Positions 9,313-18,456 of a stretch of 64,000 nt of DNA are shown here, piece by piece (the first letter of the stretch is position 1; every line of letters starts with the position of its first letter). Under the pieces are notes generated by a model. That model worked only from the letters and a program-made list of their open reading frames with translations, did not search any database and had not been told where the DNA came from. Made by a program: the position numbers and the translations under genes. The stretch is taken from assembly GCF_001552785.1 (NCBI RefSeq), contig NZ_KQ959507.1, positions 62,001 through 126,000 of the forward strand, written 5' to 3'. This DNA comes from Atopobium deltae. Lineage in GTDB: Bacteria > Actinomycetota > Coriobacteriia > Coriobacteriales > Atopobiaceae.

Positions 9313-10320
9313 CTACTCACTTGCGTCATAACCAAGACGGCGTATCTCATTTTGATCGCGGCGCCACAGAGGGCGCACCTTTACCTCAAGTGATAAAAAG
9401 ACTGTGCAACCAAACAGATGCTCAATATCTTTACGTGCTTGCATGCCAATCTTTTTGATCATCTGGCCCGCACGACCAATAACAATGTGCTTCTGGCTTT
9501 CGCGCTCGACCAAAATGCTTGCTTCAATGGAAGCATGGTTTTTGGAAGTCCAGCTTATGGAATCGCAGGTAACTGCCACCGAATGTGGTATTTCTTGCTT
9601 GCATAACAGAAGCACTTTTTCGCGTACAAATTCTGCTACTAGATCTTCGTCGGTGGCATCAGTATCATCGGTTTCCGCAAACCAATGTGGCCCTTCGGGA
9701 AGGCAGGCTCGCACCATGTCGAGAAATGCATCCACGTTAAACTGTGACACCGACGATACCACAAGCACATCATCAAAATCCCCAAGCTTGCTTGCAGCGT
9801 CAATTTGATTGCGTACCTGCTCAGGTGTGGCAATGTCGGCTTTGGAGATGATAAGAAACTTGCGCGCGGAAACCTCATTCACATGACGAGCCACCCACTG
9901 ATCCCCTCGACCAACAACTTTAGTGGCATCAATGAGCAGCGCTACCGCATCAACATCAGCAAGACTTGCCAACGCTGTTTTGTTGAGCTGATTGCCCAAG
10001 GCATCCTTTGGTTTATGCAGACCAGGAGTGTCAACCATAATGATTTGCGAATCCTCGTCGGTTAAGATGCAACGCAGACGGCGACGCGTAGTTTGCGCCA
10101 CAGGGCTGGTGATCGCGAGACGTTTATTCATACACGCATTGATGAGTGTAGATTTACCAACGTTGGGACGCCCAACCAGCGCTACAAAACCACTGCGAAA
10201 TGCTGGGGTTTTTTCACTTGTGTCACTTGTGTCACTGCGCTCGCTTTGCTCGGGCTTCTCGCCAGCGTCAATGGAGCCATCGGCAAGATGGTCGTCATGC
10301 GTATGTTCATCGTGAGTCAT
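9313..10320 (-). CDS. era: GTPase Era
   Basis: Ras-like GTPase that binds the 3' end of 16S rRNA and acts in 30S assembly. The protein is 335 residues. Motifs in order are G1 GRPNVGKST, G2 around QTTRRR, G3 DTPGLH, G4 ISKAD, then a C-terminal KH domain (VIGRAGQMIKKIG). The ATG at 10320 is chosen because upstream starts lie inside dgkA and add unrelated residues. The first ~40 residues are unusually acidic and His/Asp/Ser-rich before the G domain. Neighbours ybeY, dgkA and recO are its usual company. Confidence 0.95.
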   Translation of the reverse strand: MTHDEHTHDDHLADGSIDAGEKPEQSERSDTSDTSEKTPAFRSGFVALVGRPNVGKSTLINACMNKRLAITSPVAQTTRRRLRCILTDEDSQIIMVDTPGLHKPKDALGNQLNKTALASLADVDAVALLIDATKVVGRGDQWVARHVNEVSARKFLIISKADIATPEQVRNQIDAASKLGDFDDVLVVSSVSQFNVDAFLDMVRACLPEGPHWFAETDDTDATDEDLVAEFVREKVLLLCKQEIPHSVAVTCDSISWTSKNHASIEASILVERESQKHIVIGRAGQMIKKIGMQARKDIEHLFGCTVFLSLEVKVRPLWRRDQNEIRRLGYDASE

Positions 10321-10334
10321 GGTCGTAACTTTCT

Positions 10335-10706
10335 CTAAATAAGCGCTTGGGCGAATACGAGCACACCAGCAAGTGCCACAAAGATGCATAAAATCCAGAC
10401 GGAAGCGGCGGCGATATCCTTTGCGCGCTTTGCAAGGGGGTGTAGCTCGGGTGAGGCTAAATCGACAACCGTCTCGATAGAGGTGTTGATAAGTTCGGCC
10501 GAAATGACCATGCCACTACCAAGCAACACGACAGCCCATCCCGTAAAGCTCAGCTTCACAAACACACCCACTAAACAGGCCAAACATGCAATAGTCAGCA
10601 TAACGCGGATGTTACGCTCCGTTTTGAGCGCACACAGAAACCCCTTGATAGCGAAGTAAAAGCTTCGGGCGAAGCTCGGATGATCGTTTGATGAACCTGG
10701 AATCAT
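10335..10706 (-). CDS. dgkA: Diacylglycerol/undecaprenol kinase family protein
   Basis: Small integral membrane kinase, 123 residues, with three transmembrane segments and the family motif around the conserved acidic residues (AELINTSIETVVD). In Gram-positive bacteria these enzymes mostly phosphorylate undecaprenol and so recycle the cell-wall lipid carrier. Which lipid this one uses cannot be told from sequence. The start overlaps the ybeY stop as ATGA (10703-10706), so the two are translationally coupled. Confidence 0.9.
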   Translation of the reverse strand: MIPGSSNDHPSFARSFYFAIKGFLCALKTERNIRVMLTIACLACLVGVFVKLSFTGWAVVLLGSGMVISAELINTSIETVVDLASPELHPLAKRAKDIAAASVWILCIFVALAGVLVFAQALI

Positions 10707-11227
10707 GCGTGTGTACTACCTTCCATGCCTTCTTCACGATGACGCGTCAAAACTACCGTCGTCAAGGTCTTATCGGTAGGGATCTGCTGCAAAAGCCTAT
10801 CTTCAATGCCCTGCATCACATGTGCCTCATCTTCCTCCATGTGGTCGTAGCCCATCAAATGAAGGACGCCATGGACCAGCATAAGACGTACCTCGTCATT
10901 AAAACTGGTGCCAAACGTTTGCGCCTGCGCCTGCACATACGCTGGAGCAATGACGATGTCGCCCAGTTCGCAGTGTTCATTATCGAGAAGATCGGGGTCG
11001 TCGGGATGCTCCATCTCGAACGAAAGCACGTCCGTTGGCGCAGAAATCATGCGCCAACGCTCATTGAGCTCGGCGATGCTTTTATCAGAAACAAATGATA
11101 GAGAAATGCAGCAATCGCGTGTGACTTGGCGGTCCTGCAGCACCGTTAAAGCGAGGTTTTCTATTTCATCTTGTGCTAAGGGCGCAACCACGCCGTCCTC
11201 ACAAAATATATCAACGCTTACGGTCAT
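10703..11227 (-). CDS. ybeY: Endoribonuclease YbeY
   Basis: Metal-dependent RNase for 16S rRNA 3' maturation and ribosome quality control. The zinc motif HGVLHLMGYDH matches HGxLHLxGYDH. The ATG at 11227 follows GGGGAGGAAT and gives 174 residues. Further upstream in-frame starts lie inside phoH. It is 2 bp after phoH and overlaps dgkA, in the conserved phoH-ybeY-dgkA-era order. Confidence 0.95.
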   Translation of the reverse strand: MTVSVDIFCEDGVVAPLAQDEIENLALTVLQDRQVTRDCCISLSFVSDKSIAELNERWRMISAPTDVLSFEMEHPDDPDLLDNEHCELGDIVIAPAYVQAQAQTFGTSFNDEVRLMLVHGVLHLMGYDHMEEDEAHVMQGIEDRLLQQIPTDKTLTTVVLTRHREEGMEGSTHA

Positions 11228-11229
11228 GC

Positions 11230-12417
11230 TTATTCCTCCCCTTGTGCTGCTGTTTGTGCATGGATGCTTGTGTGGGTGTGTGCTTCTGTTTGCGGGCGAG
11301 TTTGCACTCGTCGGCACGCTGATACTTGCGAGTGAGCTTCCGCTGCCGCGTAGGCGTCAACAATGCGTGCCACCAAACGGTGGCGTACAATGTCTTTGGC
11401 GTTCAGCTCAATAAAGGCAATGTCATCGATGTCTTTTAAAATTGTGCGTGCCGAGACGAGGCCATTCTCACCCAACACATCGCGCTGTGACATATCGCCT
11501 GTGATGATAAAGCGAGAGCCAAATCCCAGGCGTGTTAAAAACATTTTCATTTGCTGCGGTGTCGTGTTTTGTGCTTCATCCAAAATGACGAAGGCATCGT
11601 TAAAGGTGCGACCTCGCATAAAAGCCAAGGGCACGATTTGAATGATGTGCTGCTCCATGAGCAAGGGCAGCTTTTCCATATCCTGTATATCACACAGTGC
11701 GTCGTACAAAGGACGAATGTAGGGATCCAACTTCTCTTCCAGTGTGCCAGGTAAAAAGCCTAAAGACTCCCCTGCTTCGACGACGGGACGCGTTAAGATG
11801 ATACGACTTACTTCTCTTTTTTGCAGCGCCGAGACCGCCATGGCCATCGCAAGATAGGTTTTGCCCGTGCCAGCAGGTCCCGTACCAAAGGTTATAAGAT
11901 TGTTCCGAATTGCTTCGACGTAGCGCGTTTGTCCCTCAGTTTTGGGATAAATTGCTCTTCCGTGGACATGCAAAATCACGTCAGGCGTTTTTTTAGGCGC
12001 GCCTGTTTTTGAAGTACTCTCTCTCGTCGGGAGATTTGTGCTGCTCGTCGCCTGATTTAGACCTGCGATGGAAGCGCTGTTGGCTGTCATGCTATGAGCG
12101 GCACTATGAGCTGCACTCGCGTCCGAATTTGCAGCCGCGCTGGTGCAGTTTGCATGTTTTACAGCATCAATAAGCAACTCGACGCTGTTCTTGGTAGGAG
12201 CAATACCAGCCCCAATTTGGTCGATAAGCTCGGAGAATACCTCGATAACCTGCGCAACATCCACACGGGGACCTTTAACCGAGATCATCGTTCCTCGAAC
12301 AACGATAAAAACGTCCCAGGAAGCTTCAATGCTGCGCAAGTAAGCATCTGCTGGCCCCATGAGCTCCAGCAGATCAACAGTATCAGGAATAGTCAAACGA
12401 AGCAGACAGGGCTCCAT
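11230..12417 (-). CDS. PhoH-like ATPase
   Basis: RNA-linked P-loop ATPase of the PhoH family, whose exact substrate is not settled. The 395-residue protein has an N-terminal KH-like part, then Walker A GPAGTGKT, Walker B VILDEAQN and the conserved TGDMSQRD. Compared with the usual ~330 residues it has an Ala/Ser/Asn/Thr-rich insert at about 95-145 and a His/Thr/Gln-rich tail. The ATG follows GGAGGAAC. It is 27 bp after mtaB and 2 bp ahead of ybeY. Confidence 0.93.
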   Translation of the reverse strand: MEPCLLRLTIPDTVDLLELMGPADAYLRSIEASWDVFIVVRGTMISVKGPRVDVAQVIEVFSELIDQIGAGIAPTKNSVELLIDAVKHANCTSAAANSDASAAHSAAHSMTANSASIAGLNQATSSTNLPTRESTSKTGAPKKTPDVILHVHGRAIYPKTEGQTRYVEAIRNNLITFGTGPAGTGKTYLAMAMAVSALQKREVSRIILTRPVVEAGESLGFLPGTLEEKLDPYIRPLYDALCDIQDMEKLPLLMEQHIIQIVPLAFMRGRTFNDAFVILDEAQNTTPQQMKMFLTRLGFGSRFIITGDMSQRDVLGENGLVSARTILKDIDDIAFIELNAKDIVRHRLVARIVDAYAAAEAHSQVSACRRVQTRPQTEAHTHTSIHAQTAAQGEE

Positions 12418-12444
12418 GTTCCTCCAAACATTACGCCTTGTGCA

Positions 12445-13728
12445 TTACGCCTTAGGCTGGATGATATGCGCCAGAAGCGTTGTACCACGCACTGCATCAA
12501 TCATACAGTTATACATACCATGAAGGTTGTGACTATTGAGCTGTACATCAAATAATCCCGAGGAAACGCCACGATTTCGACCCTGTATAACCACGTAATC
12601 CGTTTTTCCTGCCAACGAGGCGGCGGATGCTTGACGCATATAAATTGCCAGCTCGCGAGCATGTTTTGCACGCTCATTCATGACCTGCGGATCAACCTGA
12701 TTGGGAGCTTGAGCTGCGGGCGTGCCAGGACGCTTGGAGTAACGGAAGATGTGCATCTTTGTGAAGAATGCCTCTTTGCAGGTTTGCATACTCTGCGCAA
12801 ACTCCTCATCCGTCTCGCCAGGAAAACCAACGATAAGATCACAGCCAAGCGAAAGCGAAGGGAGCATTTTTTTGGCGAGCTGGATGGTTGCCATGTAGTC
12901 GTCGAGGGTATACGCCCTTCCCATGCGCCGTAGCGTCGCATCACAGCCCGACTGCAGCGGAATATGTAGGTACGAAGCAATGCGCCCCGACGAATGCGCG
13001 ATAACATCCAAAAGATGCCCACTTACATCCTGCGGCTCGATAGACGATAAGCGAATGCGCGAGATGTCAGTATCTTTAAGCAGATTTTCGAGAAGGGTGG
13101 CTATGTCGCAATCTTTATTGTTGTAGTGCGTGTGATAACAACCCAGGTTGATGCCCGTAAGTACGACTTCCTTCACACCTTGATCGTACTGTTCCTGCAC
13201 GCGCTCAACAACCTGTTCGTAGGGCAAGGATCGTCCTGGCCCACGGGCCTTCCAGACGATGCAAAAGGTACAACGGTGATCACAGCCGTCTTGAATTTTA
13301 ATGCCGGGACGAGTGCGGCCCGTTGGTGTCAAAATACTTTGCAGTTGCTCTTTGGGAACAAGGTTGCGCGTATCGACAACAAAGCCGAGCTCTTGCATGG
13401 CGCGAAGCGGGACGTGACGCTTGTCGATTTCGACAAGCACGTGCTCGCCGAGCTGGGTAAGTTCATTGGAAAACAGCGCCGCAACACAACCTGTTGCAAG
13501 CACCAGCGGAGATTGCGGCAGTGCCGCATGTTTGCGAATGGCCTTGCGTGTCTTGGCTTCGGCCTCTCCCGTAACAGCACAGGTATTAATGACTACTAAA
13601 TCTGCTTCTTCAGCTGGAACGATTTGTGCACCTAAGCGTTCTGCAGTATATGCCATATCATCAAGCTCAACGCGATTAACGCGACAACCCAGGTTAACAA
13701 AAGCCAGCCGTGGTGTTGTTCCGTTCAT
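12445..13728 (-). CDS. mtaB: tRNA N6-threonylcarbamoyladenosine methylthiotransferase MtaB
   Basis: Radical-SAM enzyme that converts t6A37 to ms2t6A in tRNAs. The 427-residue protein has the N-terminal UPF0004 domain with conserved cysteines (NLGCRVNRVE, NTCAVTGEAE), the radical-SAM cluster CDHRCTFC, and a C-terminal TRAM-like part. The NLGCRVN motif fits MtaB better than MiaB or RimO. Its ATG overlaps the dnaJ stop by four bases. Confidence 0.92.
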   Translation of the reverse strand: MNGTTPRLAFVNLGCRVNRVELDDMAYTAERLGAQIVPAEEADLVVINTCAVTGEAEAKTRKAIRKHAALPQSPLVLATGCVAALFSNELTQLGEHVLVEIDKRHVPLRAMQELGFVVDTRNLVPKEQLQSILTPTGRTRPGIKIQDGCDHRCTFCIVWKARGPGRSLPYEQVVERVQEQYDQGVKEVVLTGINLGCYHTHYNNKDCDIATLLENLLKDTDISRIRLSSIEPQDVSGHLLDVIAHSSGRIASYLHIPLQSGCDATLRRMGRAYTLDDYMATIQLAKKMLPSLSLGCDLIVGFPGETDEEFAQSMQTCKEAFFTKMHIFRYSKRPGTPAAQAPNQVDPQVMNERAKHARELAIYMRQASAASLAGKTDYVVIQGRNRGVSSGLFDVQLNSHNLHGMYNCMIDAVRGTTLLAHIIQPKA

Positions 13729-15047
13729 TTGTGATGTCCCTTGCGTGAGCGAGACGCAGCTTTTGCGCGCGACGTATGAGACACACGTTTCTTTTTGCTG
13801 TTCTTAGACGGTTGAGAAGAGCTGCGTTTTTTCGTAGGTTTGTCGGGCGCGGTATCAGCGCTGGTAGTGGCATCCGCATCCGCGGCGTCAGGGGCCGCAT
13901 CAGCCTCGTTGGTCTTCTCAGGAGCTCCAGTGGAATCGGCGTCGTCACCGTCAACAGCATCCTTCTCGCCCGAAAGCGACTTTTGCACCGCGGCAAGTGC
14001 TTCGCGTACATGAGCATCCAAATCGCGAGGAATGCTGATTGTCACTGTCACAATAAGGCTTCCGCGAGCCGAGCTTGAAAGACGCGGCATACCATGGCGG
14101 GCACATACGAGCTGTTGGCCATACTGGCAGCCAGCGGGCACCTCGATCGTGATCTTCTCGTCAGGCAAAATACCATCGATGACGCACGTGGCACCAAGCA
14201 TTGCCTCAAACGCATCGATGTCCAGCGTGTAAAACAGGTCGTCGCCCTGGCGCTTGAACTGTGGATGAGACTCGATGGCAATGGTGATGAGCAAATCGCC
14301 CGAGGGCTTGTTGCGCACGCCCGCCTCGCCGCGGCCCGACACTCGAAGCGACTGACCCGAATGAATACCAGCAGGAATATCGACCTGCACTTTTTCACGA
14401 GACGGAGCACGACCCTGGCCCGCACAAGTGTCACAGGCACCTTCGATATGCTGGCCCGTGCCGCCGCACTCAGAACACATCGTTTGAATTTGCTGCGCAC
14501 CAAAAATAGTCTGCTGCACAATGACACGACGGCCCGAACCGTGGCAGTACGAACATTGCTTCACGCTGCCATGCGCGCCCACGCCCGATCCATTACAGTC
14601 ATCGCAGGTAGCAAGACGCTCATAGGCTACCGTTTTAGTGCATCCACGTGCTGCTTCCTCAAGCGTGATTTGCAGGGTTAAGCCCATATCACGCCCGCGG
14701 GTATTTTGCGCTTGTGCTGCGGCACCATGACCCATGCCACCAAAGAATGACGAGAAGATATCGCCCACGCCAAAGTTATTAAACAGATCGGACATGTCGA
14801 CATAGTCGCCAGCAAAGCCACCAGGACCATCGGGGTCGCCGTAACGATCGTAATTAGCACGACGAGTCTCGTCCGATAAGACCGAATAGGCCTCGTTGAT
14901 GTCTTTAAATTTCTTCTCGGCATCAGGGTCATCCGAAACATCTGGATGTACTTTGCGCGCAAGCTTTAAAAATGCTCGCTTAATCGTTTTTGCGTCAGCA
15001 TCGCGCGAAACGCCCAACACCTCGTAGTAATCTTTTGAAGCAGCCAA
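13725..15047 (-). CDS. dnaJ: Chaperone DnaJ
   Basis: Hsp40 co-chaperone that stimulates the DnaK ATPase. It has a J domain with HPD near residues 34-36, a Gly/Phe-rich stretch, four CxxCxGxG repeats (CDDCNGSG, CSYCHGSG, CSECGGTG, CDTCAGQG) and the C-terminal substrate domains. After about residue 355 it carries an extra ~80-residue tail, first acidic and then Lys/Ser/Arg-rich, that ordinary DnaJ lacks. No ATG is near. TTG 15047 has AAAAAGGA at good distance, and TTG 15053 is the alternative. No dnaK, grpE or hrcA lies in the window, and I saw no CIRCE element. Confidence 0.9.
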   Translation of the reverse strand: MAASKDYYEVLGVSRDADAKTIKRAFLKLARKVHPDVSDDPDAEKKFKDINEAYSVLSDETRRANYDRYGDPDGPGGFAGDYVDMSDLFNNFGVGDIFSSFFGGMGHGAAAQAQNTRGRDMGLTLQITLEEAARGCTKTVAYERLATCDDCNGSGVGAHGSVKQCSYCHGSGRRVIVQQTIFGAQQIQTMCSECGGTGQHIEGACDTCAGQGRAPSREKVQVDIPAGIHSGQSLRVSGRGEAGVRNKPSGDLLITIAIESHPQFKRQGDDLFYTLDIDAFEAMLGATCVIDGILPDEKITIEVPAGCQYGQQLVCARHGMPRLSSSARGSLIVTVTISIPRDLDAHVREALAAVQKSLSGEKDAVDGDDADSTGAPEKTNEADAAPDAADADATTSADTAPDKPTKKRSSSQPSKNSKKKRVSHTSRAKAASRSRKGHHK

Positions 15048-15145
15048 ACCCAATCCTTTTTCTTAATCCTCTTCGGTTTCTCTACCAACTTTTACCAGCG
15101 TCTGCACCAGCGCCGTATTTACCACCGCCTGTACCCACGCCATAT

Positions 15146-16291
15146 TTACCACCGCCGCGGCGAGAAAAGTCTCCCCGACATGCAGGATGCCATGAAGTTC
15201 AAAAATACTAAAATGACAAAGCCATTAAACAGGCCATCCGCTAAGACACGACCAGCGTTTTTCCACCAACGGAGGCGCTTTTTAAGAATGCCACGTGAAA
15301 AAATAAGATACAACGCCAGCAGCATCGGCAGCGAAAAAGCAAAGCTAAAGGTCCATAGCGAAGACGAGAAGAAGCTGTTGTAGATAAAGAACGGCAGTAC
15401 GACACCAAAGAGCCTGAAGCCAAACGCTTGTACAGGTTCCAAACGTTCACTCGGAACGCCAATTCTAAACACAAAGTCTCCAGCAGCTTGCCCATTGGTT
15501 CCCGCATTGCCTTTGCTCGCAAGACGAACTACATCACCATCGTGCGAATCCGCAGGTATAGTCACCAGTATTTCGCTGGCGCTCAACACACGACCAGAAC
15601 CAGAGCACACATCACAGGGGTCAACAACAACCTTACCCGTGCCTTCGCATTCCGGACATACCATCTCGAGCGCTCCAAAGCCCAAAATGGACATCAGGTC
15701 CACCGAAATACGACCCGAACCCGAACAGGTGGGACACATCACGGCTTCATTAACGTGCACCGAACCCTTGCCATGACAAGCATCACAGCAGGTAAAGTGG
15801 TTATAGGTAATGCCACGCGTCGTGCCATTTTTTGCGGCATCAAAATCAAAGTCCATTTGATACACCACGTCTGCACCCACCTTGGGATTGTACGAACGCG
15901 CTTGTGTTGTTCGCTGCCGAGAAGATCCACCAAATGGCGAGCCCCACTCAAAAGGAGACCCCCATTTGGCACCACCAAAACCCCAGCTCGAAAAATCGTC
16001 ATAACCAGAAGAAGACGAACCTGCCGGCGCAGAAGAACCTGCCCAGCCTTGCGCGCCCGCAAAGGGATTGCCGCTACGCAGTGCATCATAGCGGCGACGC
16101 TTAGCCTCGTCCGAGAGTACCGCATAAGCTTCCGACACCTCTTTGAACTGCTGCTCTGCATCAGATGATTTATTAATATCGGGATGCAATTTGCGTGCTT
16201 TTTTTTGAAACGCACGACGAATTTCCTCGGTGGTTGCCTGAGAGGAAACCCCTAAGATGCTGTAGTAATCTTTTTCGTTTATTGCGGCCAC
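15146..16291 (-). CDS. DnaJ-type J-domain protein with C-terminal membrane segments
   Basis: A second Hsp40 with HPD at residues 36-38 and four zinc-finger repeats (CDACHGKG, CPTCSGSG, CPECEGTG, CDVCSGSG). Instead of the full second substrate domain it ends in three hydrophobic segments at about 289-307, 311-332 and 352-370, so it is probably membrane anchored with the J domain in the cytoplasm. GTG 16291 (AAINEKDYY) follows AAGGAT. An upstream start would add 35 residues of odd composition. The last residues (FSPRRW) look out of frame; see the frameshift finding. It is 381 residues as read. Confidence 0.85.
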   Translation of the reverse strand: MAAINEKDYYSILGVSSQATTEEIRRAFQKKARKLHPDINKSSDAEQQFKEVSEAYAVLSDEAKRRRYDALRSGNPFAGAQGWAGSSAPAGSSSSGYDDFSSWGFGGAKWGSPFEWGSPFGGSSRQRTTQARSYNPKVGADVVYQMDFDFDAAKNGTTRGITYNHFTCCDACHGKGSVHVNEAVMCPTCSGSGRISVDLMSILGFGALEMVCPECEGTGKVVVDPCDVCSGSGRVLSASEILVTIPADSHDGDVVRLASKGNAGTNGQAAGDFVFRIGVPSERLEPVQAFGFRLFGVVLPFFIYNSFFSSSLWTFSFAFSLPMLLALYLIFSRGILKKRLRWWKNAGRVLADGLFNGFVILVFLNFMASCMSGRLFSPRRW

Positions 16292-16385
16292 CGATACATC
16301 CTTATCTTGTGATTGTCGCTGCTTGCGCGCGCTGCTCGCGGGTGGTGTGCGGTCGCTGCGCGACGTGCACCATACTGCTCGATGA

Positions 16386-16391
16386 ATTATA
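16386..16391 (-). promoter_or_regulatory. Candidate -10 box for the dnaJ2-dnaJ-mtaB run
   Basis: TATAAT on the minus strand lies 95 bp ahead of the second dnaJ gene. The best -35 in range, TGCTTA/GCTTAA, is poor. It lies between divergent genes, where a promoter is needed. Confidence 0.4.
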
Positions 16392-16510
16392 TCCAAATTG
16401 CTTCATTTTAAGCATATAGAGCAATTATACATACTACGTGCAGCTTTTAGGAATAATCATGAGTATGTCGAGAAGACTGCCGAAGCTTATAAGCTCCAAA
16501 AACACTCGGG

Positions 16511-16516
16511 TATAAT
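16511..16516 (+). promoter_or_regulatory. Candidate -10 box for the histidine phosphatase gene
   Basis: A perfect TATAAT lies 40 bp ahead of the plus-strand gene. No clear -35 is seen; CTTATA at 16486-16491 is the nearest candidate, at long spacing. The 264-bp divergent gap has no other gene. Confidence 0.45.
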
Positions 16517-16555
16517 ACGAAGTACAACGCAACAAAACGTGAGGAACCATACGCA

Positions 16556-17221
16556 ATGAGCAAAAAGCATGTGACGTTTTACTATGTACGCCACGGAAAA
16601 ACGCATTACAACTGCAAGCGCATCATCCAGGGTGGGCTTGTTGATTCTGATTTAACCGATGAGCATCTGTACCTTGTAAACGATACGGCACATACTTTGC
16701 AAAACGTTCCCTTCGCCCGCTGCTATGCCTCACCCTTGGGCCGAGCAGTTCACACCGCTCAAATTATCATGGATGCACAAACGCACACGCCCGATAAGGC
16801 CACCCCTACCATGACGCTCGACGATCGTCTTAAGGAAATATCCTTTGGTCGCATTGATGGCAAGCCTTTTGAACAACATAAATGGGAGTTTACCTGGGCA
16901 TTTTTACGACAGGATTTTAGAAGCCTCGGCGGAGAAACTCACCACGAACTGCGGACTCGCATGCGGCAAGTATTTGTCGATATGTACAAGCAAGCGCAGG
17001 ATGGCGATAAGATCCTCGTGGTTGCACATGGTGGTTTGGTGCGCTATTTAGTGTTGGAATTTTTGGACGCGCCCTTCTTTAAAAAAATGTATCTAAGTCG
17101 CTGCGTGCGTGTCAGCAATGCTTCCATTGGCATTATTGATGCCAATGACGATCACTTTAGCCTTAGCGTGCTGCCCCTATCGTCAAAAGAGTTTGCCGCT
17201 CAACACCCTAAGCTGCTTTAA
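16556..17221 (+). CDS. Histidine phosphatase family protein
   Basis: Phosphoglycerate-mutase-like phosphatase of 221 residues. The phosphohistidine motif RHGKTHYN is near residues 12-19. SPLGRAVHTA, LKEISFGRIDG and the second catalytic histidine in VAHGGLVR follow in the family order. The substrate cannot be assigned; such proteins range from nucleotide and sugar phosphatases to phosphoglycerate mutases. ATG 16556 follows AGGA. It is one of the few plus-strand genes, and its stop overlaps the hemW stop by 4 bp in convergent orientation. Confidence 0.88.
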   Translation: MSKKHVTFYYVRHGKTHYNCKRIIQGGLVDSDLTDEHLYLVNDTAHTLQNVPFARCYASPLGRAVHTAQIIMDAQTHTPDKATPTMTLDDRLKEISFGRIDGKPFEQHKWEFTWAFLRQDFRSLGGETHHELRTRMRQVFVDMYKQAQDGDKILVVAHGGLVRYLVLEFLDAPFFKKMYLSRCVRVSNASIGIIDANDDHFSLSVLPLSSKEFAAQHPKLL

Positions 17222-18456
17222 GCTCCTGTCTGCATCTGTGCCACGGGCGATTCTGCCAAATCCCATAACAAGCCATAGAGTTGATTGCCAAGAAGCCAGC
17301 CTGATTGTGTTGGAACGAAGCCATGATTCGAAGTTTTTCTCAATAGGCCCTGCTTTTCTGCGGCTAGAAGCGCGCGGTCGAGGGCAGTTTTTCCCAGTAC
17401 GTGCCGCGCGTATGTGTACAGCGCGCTCGAAATCCCAAACGAGGTTCTTGTGGCAAGCATGAGATCTTCAGCCACGGACTGCTGAGGCGTGAGTAGCTCG
17501 AGATCGTAGCTCATATCAGCAAGGCTTTGTGCATCAAGAAAATCGCTGGTAGGCGTCAGGGTTTGCAGGCGCACACGTGCTATGTTGTTCGCAAGCGCAC
17601 AAAGCTGCGGCGCTATCTGTCGCAGCTGCTCATAGCTTTCACGCGAAAGCATGGCCGCAGACGCCGTACCAAAGGCCATGTAAGGTTTCCCCGTCCAGTA
17701 GGCAAGATTGTGCTGACACCAGCGGCGATCTTTGGCATAGCTCGCAACCTCATAATGCGCAAAGCCCTGAGCCTCGAGGTAGCTTTGCGCTGTGGTCATC
17801 ATCTGCGCCTGCACGTCCGCATCGGGCCACGCAAGCGAGCCCTTCATACACAGATCCCAAAATCGCGTATGCTCTTCAATGGACAGCGGATACACACTCA
17901 CATGATGCACGCCACATGCCACAAGCTCTTGCAGAGAATATCGCCAGCTCGAGGCTGTTTGCAGAGGAATGCCACACATCAAATCGCCCGAGATCTCCAG
18001 ACCTGCCGTGCGAGCGTAGCCTATCGCACGACGCGCCGTAGCGGCCGAGTGAACGCGACCAAGGGCGTGCAACTCCTTATCAACCAGCGATTGCACTCCC
18101 AACGAAATGCGCGTTGCTCCTGCGCGGGCAAGCCCGTCCGCAAGCTTAGCCGTAAATGATTCAGGATTTGCTTCGCAGCTCAGCTCTTCGATCGAGCCAA
18201 TTTGAGCAAGTACTCGCACCAAATCGACGAGTTTCTCGCCAAGAAATGAGGGTGTACCGCCGCCGATATAGACCGTTTTTACCGTGTCGAGGAGCCCAAG
18301 ACGCGCGCATTGCTGTATCTGTCGTAGGAGTGCCTGTACATAGCGCTCAGGCACGGAGGAATCTTTGGCGGTAGCAGCCGTAGAAAAGTCACAGTAACTG
18401 CAGCGCTTAACGCAAAAAGGAATGTGCACGTAGATGGCATAGACCTGTTTATGCAT
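17218..18456 (-). CDS. hemW: Radical SAM family heme chaperone HemW
   Basis: HemN/HemW-family radical-SAM protein of 412 residues. It has the cluster motif CVKRCSYC near the N-terminus, GGGTPSFL, and the HemN C-terminal domain. HemW proteins bind and hand over heme rather than oxidise coproporphyrinogen. Sequence alone separates them imperfectly, and a coproporphyrinogen dehydrogenase is the alternative. ATG 18456 (HKQVYAIYVHIPFC) is chosen because it gives the usual short N-terminus. It overlaps the end of dus by 8 bp. Confidence 0.88.
   Translation of the reverse strand: MHKQVYAIYVHIPFCVKRCSYCDFSTAATAKDSSVPERYVQALLRQIQQCARLGLLDTVKTVYIGGGTPSFLGEKLVDLVRVLAQIGSIEELSCEANPESFTAKLADGLARAGATRISLGVQSLVDKELHALGRVHSAATARRAIGYARTAGLEISGDLMCGIPLQTASSWRYSLQELVACGVHHVSVYPLSIEEHTRFWDLCMKGSLAWPDADVQAQMMTTAQSYLEAQGFAHYEVASYAKDRRWCQHNLAYWTGKPYMAFGTASAAMLSRESYEQLRQIAPQLCALANNIARVRLQTLTPTSDFLDAQSLADMSYDLELLTPQQSVAEDLMLATRTSFGISSALYTYARHVLGKTALDRALLAAEKQGLLRKTSNHGFVPTQSGWLLGNQLYGLLWDLAESPVAQMQTGA

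Noticed and set aside
16292-16555. CIRCE or HAIR heat-shock operator before the dnaJ genes
   Set aside because: No TTAGCACTC/GAGTGCTAA or CTTGAGT/ACTCAAG inverted repeat was found.
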